From: Ligustrum vulgare
Lineage: Eukaryota > Streptophyta > Magnoliopsida > Lamiales > Oleaceae
DNA length: 64,000 nt
NCBI GenBank assembly: GCA_963555705.1
Contig: OY743189.1
Coordinates: 6,527,501 to 6,591,500, forward strand
Direction: 5' to 3'
Below the pieces are notes generated by a model. The model did not search any database, was not told the DNA's origin, and saw nothing but the letters and a program-made list of their open reading frames with translations. This document shows positions 45,925 through 57,394 of this stretch, in pieces. A program made the position numbers and the translations under genes. Every line of letters starts with the position of its first letter. Positions within the stretch are counted from its first letter, which is position 1.

Positions 45925-48900
45925 ATGAAAATGGAGGAACAAACCGTTCTTGTTGAAGGTTCATCCGTGGTCGAAGTTAAGGAAGTGAAACTGGAAGAAG
46001 ACGAAGACGAGTTCAGAAGCTGTTTTGAGGATGAAGATGAATTGAAAGAGAGGGAAGAATCGAAAAAGGAAGAATTAAAGGACAATTTTGTTGCAGATTC
46101 TGTAAAGATATATTTCAAGGGTGCCTCTGTAGTTGGCCCTGGAGATTCTGGTTCTAGGCTTTCCGGAATTGGAGTGATAGTGGAGAGGTCTGGTACCATT
46201 CCTCCAATTCGAGTGCAGAAAAAGCTTGATTTCTATGTGGACGAATTGGTGGCAGATTATTTAGCTTTGTTGGATGGTTTATCTGAAGCTATACAAAACA
46301 ATTTTAGGCGGGTTTTCGCCTTCACCGATTCTGAGATCTTGTATGATCAGGTGAGAACTCTCCAGTCTTAAAGATATGTGTTTTTCTGCGTTTGCATTGT
46401 TGGATTGCTAATGATGATAGTATGCATATCCTGCATTTGAATCCATGATTGTGCCAAGTCTTTTGAAAATGGGAAATTTCAACCTGACTATTTCTTCATA
46501 TGATGAGCGATTATTATTGTTGGCGTGTACCTTCAATAGTTGCAGGTTATTGAAATTGAATTCAATATAATTAAGCTTCTGTTCGTTAACACTGCAGATT
46601 GCAGTGGTTTATAAACTGATTTATTTATGATTTTGAGTTAAAATGTGTGGTTGAAAAGTGGAGTGAGAAACTGTGTGGTTAAAAATCAATTTACCAAACA
46701 GAGACAAATACGTGTATCAGTCTATTATGGAAATGTAAGACATCAAGCCTTTTTGTTTTCATTTGTCCGCTATCACTTCTTCGTAGTGATAATCACTATT
46801 AGTCTAATTCAAGTTATTTCCTATTCAACTTCTCTGGTATAGGAAAAATGATACTTACTTTTTTCAGGTATCACATGGTGAGAGACTTGAAGATCCACTT
46901 GTAGTGGCTCTGAGGGAAAGGATCCTGGAACAAGCCAGTCAAGTGGAAGGCTTTGTTCTTAATTTTGTTCCTAGTATTGATCTTGAGAATGTCTTGCAGT
47001 TGGCTCAAGTAGCTATCGGAATTGTCCATTCCACTGCCGAGATTGCCGAGGGAAATGAACTAACAGACACTTGTGCAATATGTTGTGAGGAGAAGCTGAC
47101 ATCAATGATGGTCTCAATCAAATGTTCCCACACATTCTGTTCTTACTGTATGAAAACCTATATTGATGGGAAAGTACAGTCTACTCAAGTTCCCATTCGA
47201 TGTCCTCAATTGAGGTGCAAATACTGTATATCTGTAGCTGAATGTAGGACTTTTCTTCCAGTTACCTCTTACGAATCTTTGGAAAGAGCTCTTGCTGAAG
47301 CAAATAATCTCAACTCAGATAAGATTTACTGTCCGTATCCTAATTGCTCAGTTCTGCTTGATCCTCATGAATGCTTGTCAACTAGGGCAAGTTCATCAAG
47401 TCGAACCAACAATAGTTGTGTGGAGTGCCCTGTTTGTCGGAGGTTTATCTGTGCGGATTGTGAGGTTCCTTGGCATTCTTCCATGACCTGTGAAGAGTAT
47501 CAGAGTATCCCATTAGAGGAGAGGGATGGTTGTGACTTGACTTTGCACCGTTTGGCACAGAACAAAAGGTGGAGACGTTGTCAGCAATGCCGGAGAATGA
47601 TTGAGCTCTCTCATGGTTGCTACCACATGACATGCTGGTAAGATTATTTTCTTTTACCATAATCGTGAATCTTAGTGCCCGTTTGGTGCACAAGATTTTG
47701 GAGTAAATTTGAATTTTTGGGAGAATGTGTGATTCAAAAGATGTTAAAAAGTATGAAATTGGTGAGTTCCAAGAAAATATGTGGTTGAAAATGAATTTTG
47801 TGGGAAAATTGTTCAAAAACTTCTAGACCAAATCTTAGAGTCCGGTTGGTGTACAAGATTTTGGAGTAAATTTGAATTTTTGGGAGAATGTGTGATTCAA
47901 AAGATATTGAAAAGTATGAAAGTGGTGAGTTCCAAGAAAATATGTGGTTGAAAATGAATTTTGTGGAAAAATTGTTCGGAAACTTCTAGACCAAACATGG
48001 GCTTAAACTCAGAAAACCTTTGAAATATTGTATCATTGTGCAGCAGCAAAGAAACATAATGAGGCTTTTTACTTATAGCATATTTTTCCTTGTTGATCTG
48101 GAATGGAATATAAAAGCATGCATCTGTTCGCGTCGGCACCTTTTTGTTTTAGGTTTTCACAGGACAAGTAACAATTTATGTCACAGATTATCTACTCATA
48201 AAAGTAAAATGACAATTAAAGATTTGTTCCCCCTTCCAAAACCTCTTATGTGTGGCAGCATTTATTTAAGAGAAAATGGCAAGAGCATGGAGAATTAGTC
48301 AACATAAAATAAAAAGACTAGTGAATAGCCTTGCCAGAAACTTTTATATTGTCCTGAAAGCGAATGTTTGGCTGTAATGTTAACGATTTACTAAATCATG
48401 ACATAATGAATCATTGATGCATATTGTGTATTAATGTAGATTAGTGAATGTTTTTGGTCCGCTTAAATTACTTAACTTGCTCAACAGTGACGTATAATCT
48501 TTTTTTAAACCTGTCCAGTCTGGTGCTTTGAGGATTGATCTAGTTATATTTCAATTCTATAAATATATTTACAATCTTCATCGTGTTTAACTATGTCAAT
48601 GTGGTTTTATACAATACTATTTAAACAGTCCACGTGAAAATGATCACCAACCCACGGTGGGCTGGTGTTAATATGCCCACCGTGGTTATAATGCTGACTC
48701 GTGTTCAATGTTTGCCTATGTAAATATATGTTAACGTTCTCCAAAACTTATCAGGAATTTGCTTGATATCAGTTGGGACCTCAATTGCATATGTAAATAT
48801 ATGTTAACACTCTCCAAAACTCGTGTTGTTTTATAGGTGCAGTCACGAGTTCTGTTACTCTTGTGGTGCGGATTACAGGGATGGCCAACAGACATGTCAA

Positions 48901-49215
48901 TGCACATTCTGGGATGAAGATTTTTCCGATGAATTGGAGCCTTATCCAATCCAACAAGAACAATGGACATGGGACTCATTTGAGTCGCTCCCAATGTTAA
49001 TGGACGCATATTCAGACCAGGACAGATCTCAAGTGGCAGTGATCCAGAGGTTTCTCTCTGGAGGTTTCAGTTTGACTGATCATAATACTTACCAATCACC
49101 ACCGCGCAGTACAGATTCATACGTTGATGCCATGAAGGATCTGCAGCAACTGCCTTGGCTCGAGGGATTTGTCTCTTTGATAAGCGATAATTACAATGAG
49201 GATTACATGCAATGA
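45925..49215 (+). CDS. RBR (RING-IBR-RING2) E3 ubiquitin ligase with N-terminal RNase H-like domain
   Basis: Predicted coding exons 45925-46350, 46868-47637 and 48837-49215, in phase, 524 residues. Such ligases take ubiquitin from an E2 onto a catalytic Cys in RING2 and pass it to substrates. The N terminus is acidic (residues ~10-60), followed by a degenerate RNase H-like (RVT_3-type) domain at ~65-195 (GIGVIVERSG, DYLALLDGLSEA, VFAFTDSE). RING1 begins at C211 (CAICCEE...CSHTFCSYC), the IBR runs ~295-350 (CPYPNC...CPVCRRFICADC), and RING2 starts at C380 (CQQCRRMIELSHGCYHMTC), with the catalytic-type Cys at about 393 in GCYHM. All zinc ligands I can place are present. The fusion of RNase H-like and RBR domains is a known plant gene type, so it is probably functional. 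ATG 45925 was chosen because the frame upstream begins only with GTG; ATG 45931 is a near alternative. Confidence 0.93.
46604..46705 (+). repeat. MITE-like family copy in intron 1 of the RBR gene
   Basis: GTGGTTTATAAACTGATTTA, TGATTTTGAGTTAAAATGTG and AATTTACCAAACAGAG match the dispersed family; intron 1 spans 46351-46867. Confidence 0.78.
47673..48003 (+). repeat. Tandem pair of ~163-bp MITE-like units in intron 2 of the RBR gene
   Basis: The unit GTGCCCGTTTGGTGCACAAG ... AACTTCTAGACCAAA occurs twice head to tail (offset 163 bp). The outer ends (CCCGTTTGGT / ACCAAACATGGGC) are inverted to each other, and CTTA recurs at each junction. Confidence 0.88.
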
Positions 49216-50060
49216 GCTAAGCTTGATTAGCATTTCGAGAAGGCTTGAAGGAGGTAGAGTGTCTTGCTCTAACACTCCTTGTATATGGGTCCATTCTTAT
49301 TTCTTAATGTAGTATTTATGTTGCGTCCTGCGCTCAAAACATGTGAGCAAGAATCTCTTTGTTTGGGGATTAGGATTATGTGCACAAATAATGACTTCCT
49401 TTGAAGAAGAGTACAGAAAAAGAAAGTTGAACTGGAAAGAAACATGCTTTTGGCGAATTAGTGGCTATGAAATTAACTAGTTTATAGTAATTGTGCTCTT
49501 AAAAGCAAGGACTAGCTATAATTGGCGATTCAAATCGGAATAGTTGACTCCATCCTCGTCAGTGGTCTGGTTTTGGTTCGGTTCGGTTCAGTTCAGTTCC
49601 CTAGGAATCAGAATCATTTGGAACCACGCACAGGCCTATTAATTAGTGTCTTTATGTGGGTAGCCTCATTTCTTTAAAATTTTAAATTAACTATATTCAA
49701 ATCATAATGTTGATATATTATATTTTTTGAACCGTTGGTTTGAGGGAATTTTATATGGATACAGACGACTATTTATTCCTTGTGTCATTATTCAGTCCTA
49801 CCAAACATGAAATATGATTTGTTGATCCTATTTAATTCATGCCTAAATCCCTTTCAAAACACAAAAATGACACAAGGTCTTCAGCTATAGAGTTATAGAA
49901 TATTCTTATCCCAGAATTTGGAGCACACATTTTAGGATGCACGTTTAAAACTGAACTTGTACGTTAGAATTCGCTGGATAGATTCACCACTTGGTTCTAA
50001 AATGATAAAATTAATCAATTTCTAAGTCTCAAAATATCTTAATTACGTACATAAATAACT
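49216..50060. other. 3' untranslated region and intergenic sequence
   Basis: The RBR transcript probably ends within 49250-49450. No second gene is recognised; a TTCGGTTCGG-type repeat (GGTTCGGTTCGGTTCAGTTC) lies at 49574-49595. Confidence 0.4.
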
Positions 50061-50063
50061 ATT

Positions 50064-50575
50064 GAATAGAATACAGAAAAGCATTCGACAATAAACAACC
50101 TTCGGCAAGGTTTCAAAATATAAGAGCTTATCAAAGTGCAGATTTCTTATCTTTGAGTCTCTAAAAGTAATCAGTAATGGTTCATAACTTCCATCGTCAT
50201 TCCCCCAGATCCATTCTTGTCTGTATGAGAAAAAGGGAGGATGATGAGTTTTGAACTTTTGAGAAAAACTCAATAAAGTAAAATCAATCCTACGTGTAAT
50301 CTTAGTCATTGTTTGGTTTTCTTTAAATTTTTTATTTTTTTAAGTACTCAATCTCAAGCATTCATTAAAAGTTAAACCTACAATATTTAACTTTTCAACC
50401 AAATTTCAACTATCAATTCCCCTAAAATCACTATTCATTTCAAAAAAACTTTTTTTAAATAATACCAGACACACATTTAATTTGAAGTTGGAATTAATCT
50501 AAACAATCAATATGCCACATCTCAATTCAAACATATTATATTATAGAAGTTATGAATGAATCCTTATCTTTATTT
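50064..50575 (+). repeat. Direct duplication spaced ~1.4 kb, copy 1
   Basis: From TACAGAAAAGCATTCGACAA through TTTGAACTTTTGAGAAAAAC to TATAGAAGTTATGAATGAAT. It matches 51478-51970 with few differences. Confidence 0.92.
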
Positions 50576-50579
50576 CTAT

Positions 50580-51200
50580 ATATACTAATATTACACCCGT
50601 GTGATGTATGATCATTTGTTACTCATATATATCAAATTTATATATTAACATATGAAATGAATATTTAATTAAAAATAAGAAACGAAGAAAGACAATTAAT
50701 TAAAAAAATGTACAATTACACATACCTTAAGTTTTACAGGTCGTATGTTTACCGTTCTAGGATATTTATGCTTAGACTTCTCTTAAAATGAAAAATAAAT
50801 CGATGAACGCTCTATTTTATTTTCTGTTTTTAAAGAAAAAATATTTATTTGACACTAACAACTTTTTTTTTTTTTTTCGAATTTAAAAAAATTATAATTG
50901 ATTTTCATATGTTAACATATGAAATGAATATTTTATTAAGAATGAGAAACGAAGGAAGACAATTAATTATAAAAAATGTACATTTACACATACCTTAAAA
51001 AAAATTTTAATGATTTATATGTTTACTTTCTATGAAATTTTTTTAAACGTTGTAATTTAAATTGACTTAAACTTTAAGTGAGAAAATAAAATTACATTTA
51101 AATAGAATTTGTAATAAATAATATATATATATATATACACGCTCAGAATTTTATTAAAATGAAAAAGAAAGAAAAAATAGATCGATGAAAGCTCTTATTT
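50580..51200 (+). repeat. Internal ~265-bp tandem repeat with ACCCGTGTGATGTATG head
   Basis: ATACTAATATTACACCCGTG begins the block. The text AACATATGAAATGAATATTT ... ACGAAGAAAGACAATTAATT ... TTACACATACCTTAA recurs 265 bp later (about 50648 and 50913). Confidence 0.82.
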
Positions 51201-51300
51201 TATTCTCTTTCATTTTCTATTATAGAAGAAAAAATATTTATGTAATAATTAATAAAATGCTGAAGAGATAAAGGCTATAAAAATTGAGGGAAAAAAAAAA

Positions 51301-51467
51301 GAGTTATTTGGTTTATAAACTAATTTATTTATGATTTTGAGTGAAAAATAGTGATTGAAAATTAGAGAGAAAAAATATGTGTGATTAAAAATTAGTTTAG
51401 AAAATTGTGTAATTTATAAACTGATTTATAAATCAATTTATGTTATTTACCAAACGAATACTAAACG
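51301..51467 (+). repeat. Full-length copy of the TTTATAAACTGATTTATTTATG MITE-like family
   Basis: The clearest copy in the window: GGTTTATAAACTAATTTATTTATG, then TTTTGAGTGAAAAATAGTGA, a TGTGTGATTAAAAATTAG middle and TAAACTGATTTATAAATCAA with a TTTACCAAACGAA end (about 165 bp). At least ten related copies occur between 38 and 55.2 kb. Confidence 0.82.
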
Positions 51468-51477
51468 AAATGTAGAA

Positions 51478-51970
51478 AAGCATTCGACAATAAACAACTT
51501 TCCGCAAGGTTTCAAAATATAAGAACTTATCAAAGTGTAGAATTCTTATCTTTGAGTCTCTAAAAGAAATGGTACATAACTTCCATCGTCATGCCTCCAG
51601 ATCCATTCTAGTCTGTATGAGAAAAAGGGAGGATGATGAGTTTTGAACTTTTGAGAAAAGCTCAATAAAGTACAATCAATTCCATGTATAATCTTAGCCC
51701 TTATTAGGTTTTCTTTAAATTTTTTATTTTTCTAAGTACTCAATCTCAAGAATTTATTAAAAGTCAAATCTACGATATTTAATTTTTCAACCAAATATCA
51801 ACCATCAATTTTCCTAAAAATCACTATTCATTTAAAAAAATATATATTTTTTTAAACAATACCAAACACATATTTAATTTGAAGTTGGAATTAATCTAAA
51901 CAATCAATAAGCCACATGTCAATTCAAACATATTATATTATAGAAGTTATGAATGAATCTTTATCTTTAT
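51478..51970 (+). repeat. Direct duplication, copy 2
   Basis: Partner of 50064-50575; it starts AGAAAAGCATTCGACAATAA and ends GAAGTTATGAATGAATCTTT. Confidence 0.92.
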
Positions 51971-52039
51971 ATCTTTTATATAAAAGTAGAAGTGATGAGA
52001 GATTGTCATTTTGAAGGGAATATATATATATATATACAC

Positions 52040-55000
52040 ACTAGTTGTTTATCCGTGCGATGTACGAAATATATAATTTTTAAATTATAATTTTAAAAAT
52101 ATCTCGATTCAATCATATTAAATAAAAAATAAAATTTCAATATAAAATGTTATTGAATTTGAAATTTAAAAAGGGCAATACTATTCAAAATAAAAAATGT
52201 TATATGTACACTAAGTATACTGTGTCACTCAAAATTTGACACTCATTTAAATTTTTTATTTTACTTTTATTTACATTTTTCTCTGAAAATTTGGCCACCT
52301 CATCAATTTCCCTTTTAATATAATATAATTTTTTTTTAACTATATTTTTTATTGTGTTGCTTACATATATTTTATTTGAATTCCAATATATTAATTAATA
52401 TATTTTATTTTTTAAACATGCCAATTTTTGTCAAAATGATGAAATGATTAAGCCTCCGTTTGGTAATAATGTTTGGTTTATAAACTTATTTATTTATGAT
52501 TTTGAGGTAAAAAATAGTTGCTGAAAATTAATTATTTTTCTAGCATACGTCTTGAAGAGCCTACTCATTTATTAAGATATTAGGAAGTAAAATTTCGATA
52601 ATTTTATTTATTTATTTTCAAAATATATAAATTCAATTTTTTCATTTCTAACTTAACAAATTTATATATCATATATTTATTTATTTTAAAATATATTAAT
52701 CCAAAATTTTCATTTTCAATGTAACACATTTACATAGATATGATAAGACATTTATTTATGTTCAAATATATTAATCCAATTTTTTCATTTCCTATATAAC
52801 ACATGTTATTGAATTTGAAACTTAAAAAAAAAAAACAAAAAAAAATTTTTTTTCATGTACATTCAGTGTACCGATCCACTCAAAGTTTGACACTTAGTTA
52901 AAATTTTTATATAAAATTTATTTTGACTTTTATTTACGTTTTTAATATGTTGCTTACATATATTTTATTTGAAATCCAATATATTAATTAATATTTTTTC
53001 TTTTTTCTTTTTTTTTAAACATACCATTTTTTTGTCAAAATGATGAACTGATTAAATTTTCTACCAATTTATCATTGGTGGTAAAAAGTTGATAGCAAAT
53101 AATTAATTATTTTGTAATATGCTTATTGAAGAACCTACTCATTTATTGACATATTAGCAAGTAAAATTTCAATGATTTTATTTATTTATTTTCAAAATAT
53201 ATTGAATCAAAATCTTCATTTCTTACTTAAAAATTTATATAGCATGAATTTTTTATTTTCAAATATATTAATCGAAAATTTTCATTTTCAATGTAACTCA
53301 TTTACATATGTATGACATTTATTTATGTTCAAATATATTAATACAATTTTTTCATTTTATACATAAAACATTTACATAGATATCACATTTATTTGTGCTC
53401 AAATATATTAATCCAATTTTTTCATTTCCTACATAATACATTTGCATAGATATCACATTATTTATGTTCAAATATATTAATCTAATTTTTTCATTTTCAA
53501 GTAATACATTTACACATAGTATATTTATTACAAATCTTACTAAATATGTAATAAATAATAATTCTTCCCACAAAAATATTTATCTTTTCTTTATCCATTC
53601 ATTTTTATTTATTTTATTATTTTATTTTACATAAAAGTAGAAGTGAGGAGAAAGAGAGAGAGAGAGAGAGAGTCATTATTACAAAGATAAATATATATAT
53701 AAAGAAAAGATAAAGATTTTTGTAGGAAATTTTATTATTTATTACATATTTAATAAGAGTTATAATAAATATATAAACTACGTGTAAATGTGTTACATTG
53801 GAAATGAAAAAATTAGATTAATATATTTGAATATAAATAATGTGATATCTATGTAAATATGTTATGTAGGAAATGAAAAGGTTGGATTAATATATTTGAA
53901 CATAAATAAATGTCATGTAGTAAATGTGTTATATTGAAACTGAAAATTTTGGATTAATATATTTGAAAATAAATAAATACATTGTATATAAATTTGTTAA
54001 GTTTAAAATGAAAATTTTGAATTAATATATTTTGAAAATAAATAAAGAAAAGATAAAGATTTTTGTAGGAAAATTTATTATTTATTACATATTTAGTAAG
54101 AGTTGTAATAAACGTAATATTTGTAAATGTGTTACATTGGAAATGAAAAAATTAGATTAATATATTTGAACATAAATAATGTGATATTTATGTAAATGTG
54201 TTATGTAGGAAATGAACATAAATAAATGTGTTATGTAGGAAATGAAAAAATTGTATTAATATATTTGAATATAAATAAATGTCATATCTATGTAAATGTG
54301 TTATATTGAAAATGAAAATTTTGGATTAATATATTTGAAAATTAATAAATACATGCTATGTAAATTTGTTAAGTTAGAAATGAAAATTTTGAATTAATAT
54401 ATTTTAAAAATAAATAAATAAAATCATTGAAGTTTTACTTCCTAATATGTCAATAAATGAGTATTCTTCAATAAGCATATTAAAAAAATTATTAATTATT
54501 TGCTATCAACCTTTTACCACCAATAATAAGTTGGTTGAAAATTTAATCATTTAATCATTTTGACAAAAATTGGTATGTTTAAAAAATAAGGAAAAATAAA
54601 ATATATTAATTAATATATTAGATTTCGAATAAAATATATGTAAGCAACATATTAAAAAATAAAGTTAATTAAAAATTATAACATATTAAAAAGAAAAATA
54701 GGTGATAAGGTGGGCAAATTTTCAAAGAAAAACGTAAATAAAAGTTAAAAGAAATTTAATATAAAAATTTTAATTAAATGTCAAACTTTGAATGGTGCAG
54801 TACACTATGTGTACATGCAAAATTATTTATTTTGATTAGTTTTTTTTTTTTTTAAAGTTTCAAAGTCAATAACATGTATTATGTAGGAAATGAAAAAATT
54901 GGATTAATATATTTTAAAATAAATAAATATATCCTATATAAATTTGTTAAGTTAGAAATGTAAAAATTGAATTAATATATTTTGAAAATAAATAAATAAA

Positions 55001-55641
55001 ATCATTGGAATTTTACTTCCTAATATGTTAATAAATGGGTAGGTTCTTCAGTACGCATGTTACAAAAATAATTAATTATTTTCTATCAACTTTTTAACCA
55101 CACATGTTTTTTCTCTCGAATTTTCAGCCACTATTTTTTACCTCAAAATCATAAATAAACAAGTTTATAAATCAAACAGTATTACCAAACGGAGGCTTAA
55201 TCTTTTCATCATTTTGACAAAAACTGGTATGTTTAAAAAATAAAGAAAAATAAAATATATTAATTAATATATTGGATTTTAAATAAAATATATGTAAGCA
55301 ACACAATAAAAATATCGTTAATCAAAAATTATAACAAATTAAAAGGAAAATAGGTGATGAGGTGGACAAATTTTAAGAGAAAAACGTATTTAAAAGTTAA
55401 AAGAAATTTAAAAATTTTATAAGCGCCGAATTTTGAGTGACGCGGTATACTTATTGTACATGTAGCATTTTTTTATTTTGATTTGTTTTGTCTTTTTTAA
55501 AGTTTCAAATTCAACAATATTTTTTATTGAAATTTTATTTAATTTATGTTTTTTATTTGATATGATTATATAATCAAGATATTTTCAAAATTATGATTTA
55601 AAAATTACATATTCCGTGCATCGCACAGATAAATAACTAGT
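52040..55641. repeat. 3.6-kb inverted repeat (foldback) with ACTAGTTGTTTATCCGTGCG ends
   Basis: The left end ACTAGTTGTTTATCCGTGCG, then ATGTACG, is mirrored at the right by CCGTGCATCGCACAGATAAA and TAACTAGT. Homology runs inward over most of both arms to a centre near 53590-53710, where a GA microsatellite sits. Each arm itself holds two related subunits: TGTACACTAAGTATACTGTG-like text at 52200 and 52853, mirrored near 54795 and 55435. A copy of the MITE-like family is mirrored in both arms (52446-52530 and 55085-55196). No coding capacity. Confidence 0.88.
53649..53671 (+). repeat. (GA)n microsatellite at the centre of the inverted repeat
   Basis: About eleven GA dinucleotides, next to ATAAAAGTAGAAGTGAGGAG, which also occurs as ATAAAAGTAGAAGTGATGAG at 51984-52003, just outside the left arm. 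Confidence 0.92.
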
Positions 55642-55677
55642 ATTTATGTAAAACACAACACAAATTGATCACAGACA

Positions 55678-55713
55678 ATGGAGCAGCCACATGGGAGCCA
55701 TGGCCCCCCAACC

Positions 55714-55765
<52 letters not shown>

Positions 55766-56188
55766 TTGGTTTGGGGGGTGGGGGGGTGTGAAAAATTAAA
55801 AATATATATATATATGTTAAAGGTTGTGTAATTCCAATTGAAATATGTATTATGACTTCACATTTTTCTTGTATTAATTCATTAATATTAGTTTACATTA
55901 TTTGTTTTTCAATTTTTAGGTTTAAATTTTGGACATATTTTAATATTTATGTTTAATGCTTATGTTGAAACTCCACCCTTAGCATGACCTATTTTAGCCT
56001 GTTTACATTAAATGCTTGCGGCTTATTTTTTGTTATAATTGAATTTGTTTAATTTAAATGGATTATTATTAAACTTGATTTGGGCATGTTTTATTTTATT
56101 TTAATATTATTACGTATTTCTTTTGTTTAATTTTTTTCTCGAGTTAACTTGTGCCGCAACTAAAATTTCTTCTTGGCTCCGCCACTGA
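55678..56188 (+). repeat. Repeat with (TTA)n microsatellite and GGAGCC/GGCTCC ends
   Basis: Begins GGAGCAGCCACATGGGAGCC with a C-run, has a TTATTA run (about 55711-55765) and a G-rich stretch, and ends CTTGGCTCCGCCACTG. Similar ends occur on common plant nonautonomous repeats; the family is not identified. Confidence 0.4.
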
Positions 56189-56374
56189 ACACAGATTGCA
56201 ACGAACTGATCACAAGTCCATTCTAGATCGCATTCATTCTAACAAACAGACCACAGGTCTATTCATTGATCTCAGAGAAATTTGACACCTCAGTCTATAC
56301 TTCATTTGATTGTCGATGAATTATATTCAATAACATAAAATGATTGAAACAATGACAATATATAGGTCGTAGTG

Positions 56375-56790
56375 CATCCTCGACAATTATTCTCGAGGCT
56401 ATAGCTGATTATGATTTATGGATATGGGTATGGCACGCACATTTGATTTACCAGGATCAAACAATGACATCAATGTGTTGAAGGCATCCCACTTGTTTGC
56501 AAACATCGCTAAAGGTATAAATCATCCAGCTAATTACATCATTCAATGAAAAGAATATGACATGGGTTACTATTTAACTGATAGTATATATCCAAAATGG
56601 TCTACCCTCGTGCAAATAATTCATGACCCATAAGGTCTAAAAAAAAGTATTTTGTAGCACAACAAAAATGTTGTAGAAAAGACATCAAACGAGTATTTGG
56701 CGTTCTTTAATCACGATTTGAGAAAGTCACAAGACCAGCACGATTTTGGTCCAAACATGTGTTACATGATATAATGTCTGTGTGCACTTG
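56375..56790 (+). pseudogene. PIF/Harbinger transposase remnant
   Basis: Broken frames translate as TIILEAIADYDLWIW, then (frame change) GSNNDINVLKASHLFANIAK, NHPANYIIQ, KEYDMGYYLTDSIYPKWSTL and VFGVL...SRFEKVTRPARFWSKH. These match the DDE_Tnp_4/Harbinger nuclease in order. Stops (after NYIIQ and in IIHDP-GLKKKYF) and at least one frameshift make it dead. N-terminal domain and element ends were not found. Confidence 0.85.
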
Positions 56791-57109
56791 ATGTAGGAGG
56801 ATCCGAACTAGATGATGCTGAGTTGTCAAATAACACGTTGATGGCGTTGAGATACCATAAGTTGGCAGATCGGCGCAAGTATGGAAAGTAATGATAGTAT
56901 CTTCTTAATTGGGGTAGTAATTGCACATGTCTTGGTATTTTGGCCATAACTTTGGCTACGGTTATCAGAATTATGCCCATAACCACAATTTGGAAAGGTT
57001 GTTTCAGTGCACACATCATGGTCACCAAGCTTCGCTCTATACAAGCTGATTTCATCCTCAAAAATGGCTATTTTCCCACTCAATTTGTCACTTTTCGTTA
57101 TTTCCTTCT

Positions 57110-57342
57110 ATTTTAGCGAGATTGAGTTTATTATGGTATTATTAGCTATTCTTGGATAATAATTACATTTTAAGGCTATTTAGTCTGGCTCGTGGACTAT
57201 TTTTCATTAATTCAAACTTTTGATAATTTTATTCATAGTAGAGAATCCTCTCTACCTTTCTCGGCTTTATTTTCTTGTGTTCTTCCTTTGAATCATCTGT
57301 AACCCTAGCCAAACGGAATAATCTCTATTTTGTTCGGAATCA
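57110..57342 (+). mobile_element. 3' part of a Ty3/gypsy 5' LTR
   Basis: The stretch ends CGGAATCA immediately before a tRNA-Met primer-binding site (TTGGTATCAGAGC) and gag. The start of the LTR is uncertain; a TGTCAC at 57090 is one candidate. Confidence 0.6.
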
Positions 57343-57344
57343 GT

Positions 57345-57357
57345 TGGTATCAGAGCA
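57345..57357 (+). other. Primer-binding site (tRNA-Met type)
   Basis: TGGTATCAGAGCA, the standard plant LTR-retrotransposon primer site, 2 bp after the LTR end. Confidence 0.88.
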
Positions 57358-57394
57358 TCAGTATCTTTCGGGGGTGATAATTCATCGGCTTTCA

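Noticed and set aside
56762..57083. Two overlapping minus-strand frames after the Harbinger remnant
   Set aside because: They overlap each other, resemble no known protein and lie between a dead transposase and a gypsy LTR.
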